Positions 1 through 9,700 of a stretch of DNA of 64,000 nt are shown here, piece by piece (the first letter of the stretch is position 1; each line of letters begins with the position of its first letter). The position numbers and the translations under genes are program-made. Source of the DNA: Aplectana chamaeleonis (taxonomy: Eukaryota; Nematoda; Chromadorea; Rhabditida; Cosmocercidae); the NCBI GenBank assembly GCA_029168955.1, contig JAPDOI010000187.1, positions 744,001-808,000 of the forward strand, read 5' to 3'. Under the pieces are notes generated by a model, which was not told where the DNA came from, made no database searches, and worked only from the letters and a program-made list of their open reading frames with translations.

Positions 1-890
1 AGTTCCTTCCTGCCAACGCTTTCAAGAGGTTTGCTCGTTTAGCCGTCTTCTTACGAACAGCTTCCGCATGTAGTCGTCCCGTCATCATAGTATCGAAATG
101 ATAGCCGAGAATCGTCGGATTTCTTTCGTGCGTGATTTGCGTCCCATTTATGAACACTTTCGGCACGTATCTCGCTTGAGCAGGATGTGTTGTAAGAAGA
201 GAGAAAGTGGTCTTCTGGAGCGACAGTTGAAGATGTAGATCTTCCAGGGCCTTTGTTAGCATCGGAAGATAGTCGTTCAGGCGTTTTTCGCAGGTTCCCA
301 CATCTGGATGTGATGCAACCAAAGTTAGGTCATCCGCATATCCGACTAGGCGTGTTTCTGGTGGTGGTGCCGGGAGTTCTGCGATGTAGAAAGAAAACAG
401 GAGCGGAGAGAGAACCGCACCTTGCGGTACCCCGGAGCGCACCAATCTTATGTTAGACATCTGGCCTCTAAACTCCGTTCGTATTGTTCTGCCCTTCAAG
501 TAGCTGGAGATCCAGCGGGCTAAACCTCTCGGCAGGGACGACTCCGCAAGCTTTTGACAAAGCATGGAGATAAAGACAGTGTCATAGGCTTTCTTCAAGT
601 CGAGTGCGATCATAATTGAGCGGCTAGGCGGTATCTTCTCGTTTAACCCATCTGTAATGAATCCGGTGAGTTCGACCAACGCTGAGGTGATAGAGAAGCC
701 TTTCCGAAAACCATTCTGCCATCCAGGGATTTGCAGGTGCGTCTCCAGTGTAGGAAGAATGGTTCTTTCAAAAGTGCGGGCCATAGATGAGATGATCGAA
801 ATAGGCCTGTAGCTGTTCATATCCTCAGCAGGTTTTCCGGGCTTCAGGAGTGGGAAGATTCTTGCCTCCTTCCAAGATGCCGGGATCAGT
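1..890 (-). pseudogene. LINE A reverse transcriptase domain (partial)
   Basis: Translating the minus strand gives PGKPAEDMNSYRPIS, then IALDLKKAYDT (motif A with catalytic Asp), SGVPQGAVLSPLLF (motif B), and GYADDLTLVASH at about 305-355 (motif C with both Asp). All catalytic residues seen are intact. The domain ends near the left edge in a basic segment, so the C-terminal part of the element lies outside the window. Confidence 0.88.
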
Positions 891-1725
891 CCAGTTGACA
901 GGGTTCTGTTGAAAAGGGCTCTAAGGCATTCACGGAAAATTGGTCCTGAATGTTTGAGCATGATGGGGCCACACCACTTGTATCCAGCGCTCTAGACGGC
1001 TTGCACTTCTTCAAGGCGGCGTCAATAAGGGCGGTCGTAATGAGTGGGACGTCTTCTATCGAAAAGTTTTTGATCCATCGGAAGGTCCTTCGTGAAGATT
1101 TCAGGCTTTGATGAGGGCATGGCGAACTGAACTGTTTGCATAGAAGGTTGGCCGTATTCTTGTTGTTCAACGGTTTGCCCTTATGCAGAATTTGGATGGG
1201 ATTGGGTTTCACTGAACGGCCATCCAAAGCTTTCATGGTTGTCCATAGCTTGGAGGAGTTTGTACGATGATCTATGCCTTCCACGAACGCTCTCCAAGTC
1301 TGTTGTCGGTCCATCCTCACTTCGTCTGCGATTTCTCTGTTCAGCTCAGGGATCCTGGTGTTGGTGGGGTCCGTTTTACGAATCGAGTCTCTTTCCCTTA
1401 TGAGGTCCTTAGCTTTATCCGAAAGTCCCGGCATAAAAGCCTTACGCCTCCCCTTAGGGATAGATTGTGACGTTGCTGTCCTTACGGCTGATGTCAGGAA
1501 TCGATCCATCTCCAGTGGGTTTGCCCGGAAGTCAAAACTAGCAGATTGCTGTTCCAGCACAGACGAGAACCTGAACCAGTTCGCCTTTTTGAAGTTAACG
1601 AACGTGGTTCTCGGTGAGGAAGATGTGAGGGCCTCGCTTTTGAACTCCATCAGGAACGGGAGGTGGTCACTCGCCCTGTGTTCACGGTGTCCCAAACTGC
1701 TGAAGATGCTAAATCCTGTGAGCAC
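886..1725 (-). pseudogene. LINE A endonuclease C-terminus and linker to RT
   Basis: After a frameshift this frame carries ASDHLPFLMEF, the conserved S-D-H end of the APE endonuclease. About 220 residues of linker follow, typical of the region between endonuclease and reverse transcriptase (basic, Arg/Lys-rich, with a WRAFVEGID segment). The frame stops at 886, before the RT, so a second frameshift in 900-1000 breaks the copy again. Confidence 0.8.
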
Positions 1726-2534
1726 AGCGAGAGGTCCGGTGAGGACGGTCTTCCATATGTCGGCTTCCTAGTAGGGTGCGGTGCATCATTGAGAACCACG
1801 AAATTGGACTGCGCTATCTCCTCTTCGAGGTCCTGTCCACGTTGGTCCGCTTCACCCTCTGACCATAGAGGACTGTGCGCGTTGACATCTCCCATGACGA
1901 TTGTGGATTTCCCGCATGTTAGGAATTGGGCGATAGACAGCTCGTATGAGGGTGGGCATGAGGATCTTGGCGGAGAGTAGAGGTTGTGAATGTGAACAGA
2001 TCCAGCCTTCGTTTCCACAGCTATGGAGATGCATTCCGTGGTACCATCGCTAGTTGTTGGAGTGATCACACTGCACTGTAAGTCGTTTCTAACCAGAAGA
2101 GCCACACCTCCTCCAGAGTTCGTCCTGTCGTTTCTCAGGCAGGTGTAACCTCGAACAGCCGGTGATCCGTGATTTGGGTCCAGTTTAGTCTCTTGGAGTC
2201 CCACAATTTCAGCTCCTATACGGTATGCGAGAGCTTCTAGTTCCGCTGATTTGTTGCGAAAACCATTGATATTCCATTGGATTATCTTCAGAGAATCGGG
2301 ACTTGAACGTTGAGGTTGAGATGCCGGCACGGCTACGCAGTTCGGGCACACGTATGAGTTGTCCGCATCCTTGAAGGACTTGAGACCGGAACATTTCCTC
2401 ACATGGGTCCATTTCCTGCACTTGATACATTGGACGCTCCCTGCAGCGGCTGAGGTACCACACTGGGTGCAGGGCCATCGAATCCGATGAGGGGTCCAGG
2501 GTTTGCTTCGATTCCAGCACGGATGAGTAGACAA
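1650..2534 (-). pseudogene. LINE A zinc finger plus APE-type endonuclease fragment
   Basis: The first 60 or so residues hold a PHD-like cluster with pairs CTQC, CIKC, H and CPNC. The endonuclease follows: IIQWNINGFRNK (nucleotide-binding start), LQETKL (catalytic Glu), GGGVALLVR, and MGDVNAHS (the GDxNAH motif), ending in SSPDLSLC. These are diagnostic of the EEP endonuclease that nicks target DNA for LINE insertion. The frame ends with a short unrelated tail because of a frameshift near 1675; the SDH motif of the endonuclease continues in the neighbouring frame. Confidence 0.85.
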
Positions 2535-2755
2535 CGGATCAGCAGCGCCGGTTTATGCTGACCCGCAACCGAAAAAATGGCTCCAGGACCCGTGAAAAGT
2601 GAATTCTGGGAGGTATAGTTGAGGACCTTTGACTTCGGAAGGATGACGGCAGTTGTAGACGACTTCTTCTTCCGCGTACGCTCTTGCCAACGAGTAGGCG
2701 ATCCTCCATAAGAGCCCAAATTTTTTTTTAGCTCGCAGAATATAGAGATTTTCAA
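2399..2755 (-). pseudogene. LINE A N-terminal leader with 2A-like NPGP motif
   Basis: This 118-residue frame begins the LINE A coding region. It contains AGIEANPGP (coding span 2492-2518), which matches the core of 2A-type ribosome-skipping peptides (x-V/I-E-x-N-P-G-P). The zinc finger follows within a few residues, but in the next frame, so one base has been gained or lost between about 2470 and 2490. 2A-like peptides at the N terminus of LINEs are known from other animals and trypanosomes. Whether this one is functional is inference. Confidence 0.6.
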
Positions 2756-2760
2756 AGATC

Positions 2761-3309
2761 CATGGCTCCGTTTGTGTGGGGGGACTTGATCGATTTCAAA
2801 GTTGCCATTGTTTCTTCAAAGATCCTTTCCAAGATGAGCATAAAATTGAAAAAGTGACTTTCTGGTTGTCTTGTGCAAGTCTAAGTAGATTTGTGTCACG
2901 ACAGACCGGGAAGTGGGAGGGGTAAGAAAGATTTTCGCGTAGCACTCAAAAATGTGGTGGTCGTAAAAGTTGTTGTCAAATGGAAATCTGACACCCAAGT
3001 GGGTAGGGCATTCTATTTTTACTTGAAGACCTTCTCGAAGACTCACCAAAGGGGGGGGTAGCTCAGCCGAGGTACGACCCAGTGGTGCGCATGACCAGGT
3101 CTACAGTGTGGAGACCTTCTCATGCATGTTCTCAACTGTTTCAGCTGTAAGACCAATCTCGGCGGAGCTGCAAACTCAACAGCCCTCCTCTTGGTTACCG
3201 ACATTTAAAAAAAATCGTAAATTTTTTCGAACTTTTACCTTCTAGGTGAAATTATTCTCATTTTCGGTCATTGCATTGTGTTCCGGATTTGTGATTGTTT
3301 TCGTTCCAG
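2761..3309. other. Region between LINE A and the next exon, no supported gene
   Basis: A 77-codon minus-strand frame at 2816-3049 matches nothing I recognise and may be 5' untranslated sequence of LINE A. An intron acceptor at 3300-3309 ends the stretch. Confidence 0.4.
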
Positions 3310-3393
3310 ATGCCGCCATTCGGTGTTCCCATGGGTATGCCTCCAATGCGTCCCGGACCGCCAGCACCTTTCCGTCCCGCTGTTCCTCATTGA
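3310..3393 (+). CDS. Terminal exon of a host gene with proline/methionine-rich C-terminus (partial)
   Basis: A pyrimidine-rich acceptor ending TTCCAG at 3309 is followed by 27 codons and TGA. The peptide is low complexity, beginning MPPFGVPMGMPPM and ending FRPAVPH. Such tails occur in RNA-binding and splicing proteins, for example U1-C, but the family cannot be named from the tail alone. Upstream exons are not visible; they may lie left of the window with LINE A in the intervening intron. Two AATAAA hexamers follow at 3548 and 3585. The gap to the POLE2 start is 323 bp, so a nematode operon is possible but unproven. Confidence 0.4.
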   Translation: MPPFGVPMGMPPMRPGPPAPFRPAVPH

Positions 3394-3547
3394 ACGAAAT
3401 CTGTTGTGCTTATCGATTTGGTCACATTTTCTTTCCATCACATGGACGCTATCTCTTCAATACTGATCCCATCAGTCGTTTTGTTTATTTATTTGTTCGT
3501 TTTCAATTCCTCCTCAGTTTCGATTAGTATCCTTACATATTTTTTAA

Positions 3548-3590
3548 AATAAAGGATGTCTCCTATGCGCAGTTTTTTCTTTGGAATAAA
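3548..3590 (+). terminator. Two polyadenylation hexamers AATAAA
   Basis: AATAAA occurs at 3548-3553 and again at 3585-3590, 155-200 bp after the TGA of the upstream terminal exon and about 130 bp before the POLE2 start. They are the plausible 3' end signals of the upstream gene. Confidence 0.4.
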
Positions 3591-3716
3591 CGTTTCTTTC
3601 TGAAAATTCCTCTCTACGGTTGAAGGGTTCGTTCCCATTTTCGATATAGCAATTTGGTTGGAGCGTATTCAATGCGGGAGTTCATTTTTGTGCTATTACC
3701 TGGTTTGTTTCAAAGG

Positions 3717-3793
3717 ATGGAAGATGTGGATAGGGCGAGGGTCCGTCGAGAGGTTTCGTCTACTTTCCGAATAAACGCGCTGGAAGCAAAAAA
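3717..3793 (+). CDS. pole-2: POLE2 exon 1
   Basis: Begins at the ATG of MEDVDRARVRRE and ends in phase 2 at a GTGAGC donor. It aligns with the basic N-terminal helix of POLE2. A pyrimidine tract just upstream (TTTGTTTCAAAG) could be a weak trans-splice acceptor. Confidence 0.85.
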
Positions 3794-6700
3794 GTGAGCA
3801 TTCTATTTTCAAGACTACTATTCACTGAAAAAAAATGCTGTACTTGTTCAGAGATGTGTTGGATATTTGTGTGGAGGCGGTTCATAAGTTCGACAAGGAA
3901 AAGCGGAAAAAATGGATGTCAAAGATTGTGGAGACTATTCGGAAACAGTCAAGTGAGCTACGGTTTGGCAAGACTGCTTGCGCTTATGGGGGTCTGGTGA
4001 ACCCGTGAAGATGCTTGAGCTCAGCTCACACACGGAAGCTTTGTCTAAAGTCCAAGAGTTTTGGCCGAGAAATAGCCGCGAAATAGCCCGCCAGGCTCCG
4101 CAGCTGCTTCGTGTGGGCTATTTTCCGGCTATTTCTCGGCTTTTCACGAAACGGACAAGAAGGAGCCGAGAAATAACGAGAAGTAGGCAAGACGCAACTG
4201 TCGCCGGCTCGCCGAGCCATAATACGGGGGCCGCCAGCGGTTGGGCGGGACCTCTATAGGCTCAGCGAGGTCCAAGTACCCCAAACTTGGGCAATTGAAC
4301 CGACGGAGGTGTCGACATCTGAATCATGTCTCTGGAATGCGCCGTATACCTGCCTGGAGAGCACTATTTCTCGGCTATCTTGCAGCGAGCATTATTTGGC
4401 GGCTATTTCACTTCAATTAGGCATTTTGCGGCTATTACGGGCAAGCGTGCACTTTGCGGCTGTTTCTCGGCTAAAACTCTTAGAGAAGGTCCTTCATCCG
4501 TTATCCGTCCTGAGTGTTTCACATTTAGTATCATCTTCGGTTGTTTCTCAGGACGTTATACGTGAAGTTTTTGCCCAAATATCGAATCGAGGAGCCAAAG
4601 AGAGGTGAGAATATCTAGACTGTTGGTTTTACTTGGAAAGGTGGGTAATATACATTTTGCAGTAATTCGCTGTTCAACGTATTTGACGCTTTTTCTATTC
4701 GTCGATTCTTTTTCGATGCGAATTGTCGCAAAATGATGCTTTCGGAGGATATGCCCAGAGTGATTTCATCGGTCGACAGGGCTACCGAAGCTATCCGTCA
4801 TCGATATCAGCTTGTTGCTCAGGTAAGCTGACTTGCCTGACATGTCGGGATCGAGCTGCCTTGGGCAAAAAGTGAAAAACGCTCTGTAACACTGATTGGA
4901 AGGCTAGAGTTGTAGCATTCTTCTTCTTTGCAGCCACATAGAGGGTTTTGTCATAGGCGAAGAAACTGGGCGACCACTCGTGGATTCGTCCATATGTCCA
5001 TTGTGGTCAGCGTGGTTGGTCTTTCCGGACAGTTTAATGAATGTGCGGTGTTATGGCCGATGGAACCACAGTCCGCACAAACATCAGATTTGCTGCTGTT
5101 GTCGTCCTCGACGACCGTCAATCTTGCTGACATAGGACTTGAGCATTGTAGAGTTACCGCAGCGCAGCGATGCGAGTGTGCATCTAGCCCTTCTTCCTAG
5201 TTGAGACTCGGACGTGTAGACTGGGGCGGGACCTCTCCTTGTATACGATTCACCGACGCCTTTTCAAGATGACATCGTACGAATTTGGTGTGCTCCTCGC
5301 GCCGAAGACGGAGTCGTTCTTGCTGTGAGTTGTGCCATCTTAGCAAGTTGACTGCTTTAGCATCGGCAAATGGCTGTCTTTTGGCTCTTTCTTCAACAGG
5401 GATAAGCATTCTCCATGACGGATGGTTTGGTTGTTTTATAATGTTGATACGGAATTGTTGGGCTTGCAGCTGACAGTGCTCTTTCACTGGTAGTAGACGG
5501 GTTTCTGCATGCAGGTGCTCGACTGGGGAACTCCTTGCACATACGGTGGCGTTACGAAGAGCTGCATTCTGTACGCGTTGCATCTTAGTCCAATAGTATT
5601 CTGAAACTAGATACTGCCAAACCGGAGCGGTATATCCCAAGGTGGTCTGACGAATCGCCACATTCGTAGTGAATTTAGTTTCCTTGCTGCTTCCCCATGA
5701 GGTACCGCCCAGGGCCCTGAGTACATTGAGCTTAGCTTTGACGACAGCCTGCTTCTGCTCGGTTTTCTTATGAAACTTAAGCGACGGATCGAGCACAAGA
5801 TCGAGCAGTTTTGGAAAGCGAGCTGCAGGCAAACGGTCTCCATCCCACTTTACATCCGGATGAGCTCTCTGCTCAGACGGGTCCGTTGTAAGGACGGATA
5901 CTGATGACTTGGATGCGGGGATCTTTAGCATCTTGTCGTCGAAAAAAAAACCTCTTCAGCGTCTTCAGGTACTCGTTGATCTTGGCGGCCACCTTTATCT
6001 CCCGGTCTCGACACATGATTGTTATATCATCGGTGTACTCGACAATCTTGATATCATGTGGCTGTTCAGGCATATCTTCCAGGTACAGACTGAATAGAGC
6101 TGGCGATAAAACACCGCCCTGGGGGACTCCAGCTGCTATAGGAATACTGTTGGAGACATGGTTCTGGAACATGACTCTTTCTCGCCGACCTTTGATAAAG
6201 GCAGATATCCATCGTTTCTGTCACGGTTGTATTGACGACTCCAATAAGTTTCTTGACAGGACTCCAAGGTTCGCCATGTCGAAAGCCTTGGTGAGATCTA
6301 ATGCGACAGCTACAGTTCTCAGTGGCTTCTTAGCGTTGAACCCGTCAATAGCATAGCTGGCAATCGCTAGCAAAGCCGTGGTTGTGGAATGTAGCCTCTC
6401 TAACACGTGTTGGAACAATTGCTTTTCGTTTTGCTCTTCTAGATCCTTCACACTGAGCTTTTCGGCTACCTTTGCAAGCGGTGACATGAAACTAATCGGA
6501 CGATATCCCCGCACCGACGACTGAGGTTCGCCAGACTTGGGCAACGGGAGGACTTTGGAATTGCAGCGTTGATAAAAAAACGAAAATTACCTTTTTTTCA
6601 AAAAGTTTCGCATAGGTCCGGAAAATTTCGATATTTTATAAAGGCTTCACTCACCAAGTAGAGGTGACGCAGATTCTTCAAAGTTCGGGAAAGTGCTCTG

Positions 6701-9700
6701 CTTGAGCCTGGCTTAGACGTGCCTGTGGGGCCCACCGTTCATGCAATTCGCGTGGTAGTGTTAACAGGTTGCTCGATTATTTTGCTGTTTTGAAAGTGAA
6801 AAGATAGTTGGGAAATTTAAGGTGAAAAGGTAGTCGAGAGAATCCTTTGTGCGCGTTTCGGTGTGACTACTTACATTGTCTGTTTACAGCGAATTCCGCG
6901 AAACAAACAACTGCAGGGCATCAAATTCACCACAGTTGAAGCGCTTCTTGGAAGTGCGCGACGACAAAACGATGTCATCGTTGTTGGCATGCTTACTCAG
7001 CAGAAGGTAAGCTTACTTTTAGTCCGATTTATGCAGAAATCCGCCCTGCTTGTTTTACTTGGCTCCCGTAGATTGCTGATTTGTTTTGTAGTAGATTAAG
7101 GAACGAATTTATATTACGCTTTAACTTTTCTAGAGCCATTGCTATCATATAGAAGACTTGACGGGTTCAGTTCAAGTCGAATTCAATGAGGAGACTCGAT
7201 TTCAGCAAGGCGCGTTCACTGAGGGATGCGTAGCGATTTTCCAGGTAATCATTTTGTTTGGTTTTGCGCACAAGACAGACGTGCACGAGGACTCACTTCG
7301 TCGGCGGTTAAAAGATGTGTGGAGATATGAATATACCACTTTGTTTTCTGGCACTGACTGGGGAAATGTTCGAACATACGTATCAATGTCGTAGGAGTGA
7401 AAGTTTCACATAAGTTCTGCTACAAATACCATTGTGAGACTTCTGTACTAAAAGAGCCTGTTCGTTCAGGAAGTGACCTCGTGCATTTCTAGATTTATTT
7501 GTGTGTGAGAACTGAAGAGTCGCTTAACAGGCTACGCTTCTACGCTTTTATAGTTGAATTTTCAGGGATCTTACGATTCTTCGTTATTTACTGTGCGAGA
7601 GGTAGCTTCCGTTCCACCTGAGACTGCGGAAGAGACGAGAAATGCTTTTGGTAACACCAACTGGTTTGGAGGGGACGATCCTGTAAGTGTGCCTCTGACA
7701 AGGGAATATCTTAAATACAAAATGTAGTTTTGAAAAACGATCTTCCGAAGGGTATGGGGGAGATTAGAAGACAATATTCTAAGTTCTTACGAGAAAAAAA
7801 AACCCAAATGACCTGATTATGTTTTAAAAAATCATGTTTGGGATGGTTCGCATTAATGCTGCGAAAATCCTGTCTTATCATGACTCTGTGACGATACGGG
7901 GTTCCACTAAAATTTATGTCCCCAGGGCCAAAACGCAGCGTAGACTGCACTTTTTCACTCATAGGGCCTGTGTAGCCTTCAATGCCCTAGCCAGGCGTAG
8001 GGAGATCCCCCTTGGGCTGTCCCACTTCAAATATCTCTTTAGTAAGCATCTTGGTGGAGCTTAATTGTTTATCAGATCTCATTTCATTTCATACATACGC
8101 CTTGCGTTAGATTGCATGTTTTATCATGTTACATCGGGGCGGCCACAGAAGATTACGGTAGATGTCTCAGTTCAGTTTTAGGCTTCCCTAAATAACTTCC
8201 ACAGAGAAGGTTTGAGCACTTATTTCTCCATCTCTGGAGTCCAAAGTCATATTTTCTCCGTTTTCGAGCTACCCACAACCCAAAAAAAAGTTTTCTAAGA
8301 CTATTTAGCACTCGCGGTATCCCTTAGCGATTTTTTTCTAGTTCTGCAAAAGGTCTTAGCAATGTAGCTTTTCAGATCGCGTTCCGGTGCAACGCTAAGC
8401 TTTGTGTTGCCGAGCGAAGCAATCCCAATGCTCAGATTGTGATTTTGTCAGATTTACATTTGGACAACCACAGAGTGGGTGTTTTTACATGATATTCTTC
8501 TTCTTTGCAGCCACAGAGGGGTTTTGTCACAAGTTCAGAAACTGGGCGACCAGCACTGGATTCGTCCACAAGTCTACTGTACTGAGCGTTGTTGGTTTCT
8601 TCGGACAATGAAATAGGTGTTTAGTGTCGTGACCTTGGTTTCCACAGTCCGGGTACACGTCAGGCTGGATATTGTCGACCCTGTGCAGGTAAGACATAGG
8701 CAATTGAGAATATCCGCAGCGTAACGAAGCGAAGATACACCTGGCACGCCTACCGAGCTCGGACTCGGTATCACATACCCTAGGCTGCACATCACCGAGA
8801 ATAGGGTTGACAGCCGCTTGGCAAGATGATCCTTAACGAACTGCGTGTGCTCCGCGCGCAAGAGACGAAGCCGTTCTTGGTTTGAGTCGGTCCATCTCTG
8901 TACATTCACTTTGTTCGGAGCATCGGCAAACGGCACTCTGATCGATCTCTCTCTCTCTCTCTCTTACGGGATTTAAGGGTCTTCTCGACGGATGATTAGG
9001 CTGCTTATAGACATTTATGAACATCTGCTGAGCCTGGAGCTGGCAATGCTTTTTTCACTGACAAGATGCGGGCCTCGGCGTGAAGGTGCTCAATCGGAGA
9101 GCTTTTTGCACATCCGGTGGCGACTCGAAGTGCAGCATTCTGAACTCGCTGCATCTTAGTCCAGGAACTGTCCGACACGATGTGCTGCCTGACAGGTGCT
9201 GCATACTCCGATGCAGGCTGCAGAATGGCTCGATATGTCGTCAATATTGTCTCTCTGTTGCAACCCCAGGACGTTCCTCCCAAATCTCTCAGAACGTTGA
9301 GCTTCGCCTTGACGACTGTTTGCTTCTGTTCGGCATTTTTGTGGAACTTCAGCGTTGGGTCCAAAATGAGCCCCAGCAGCTTGGGAAGTTTCGCTGTAGG
9401 CAAAAGATCACCGTCCCACCTGACGTCAGGTTGGGCGCTGTGTTCCTTTGGTTCAGATGTGAAAACCGAAACAGAAGATTTTGCCGCGGAAAATGTGAGC
9501 ATCATACTATCGAGAAAGATTTTAAGCTCGAGGAGGTAGTCGCTGATTATGTTTGCTGCTACCTGTATGTCGCGGTTTCGGCACATGATGGTGATATCGT
9601 CATCATACGCTACAATTTTTATATCTTCAGGAGGCTCGGGTAGGTCTTCAATGTACAGGTTGAAGAGGGCAGGTGACAGAACTCCACCCTGCGGGACGCT

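Larger units (their letters stand above)
1..2760 (-). mobile_element. Degenerate non-LTR retrotransposon (LINE A, CR1/jockey-like), 3' end outside window
   Basis: Read on the minus strand from about 2755 downward, this region gives, in order, an N-terminal leader with a 2A-like motif, a Cys/His zinc finger, an APE-type endonuclease, a linker and a reverse transcriptase. Frame changes near 2490, 1675 and 900-1000 separate the parts, so the copy cannot make one protein. The RT part keeps its catalytic motifs and runs off the left edge of the window. Domain order and the endonuclease type fit the CR1/jockey group; the exact clade cannot be fixed by eye. Confidence 0.9.
4919..6590 (-). mobile_element. 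5'-truncated LINE B antisense in POLE2 intron 4
   Basis: On the minus strand it reads a degenerate RT and C-terminal domain of the same family as LINE D. The sequence breaks off upstream of the RT near 6590, a typical 5' truncation. The 3' end is TGTGGCTGCAAAGAAGAAGA on the minus strand, a short GAA-repeat tail shared with LINE D. Several frame changes make it a pseudogene. Confidence 0.88.

Noticed and set aside
253..456. Plus-strand ORFs over 1-2760, 5285-6356 and 9080-9731
   Set aside because: They are antisense shadows of LINE coding regions.
3246..3527. 93-codon ORF with signal-peptide-like start (MKLFSFSVIALCSG)
   Set aside because: It overlaps an intron acceptor and a better proline-rich terminal exon in another frame; the rest of the frame is not protein-like.
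6601..6890. Extra POLE2 exon between exons 4 and 5
   Set aside because: Exons 4 and 5 join in phase 0 and align with the family with only a shortened loop; candidate acceptors in this interval give early stops.
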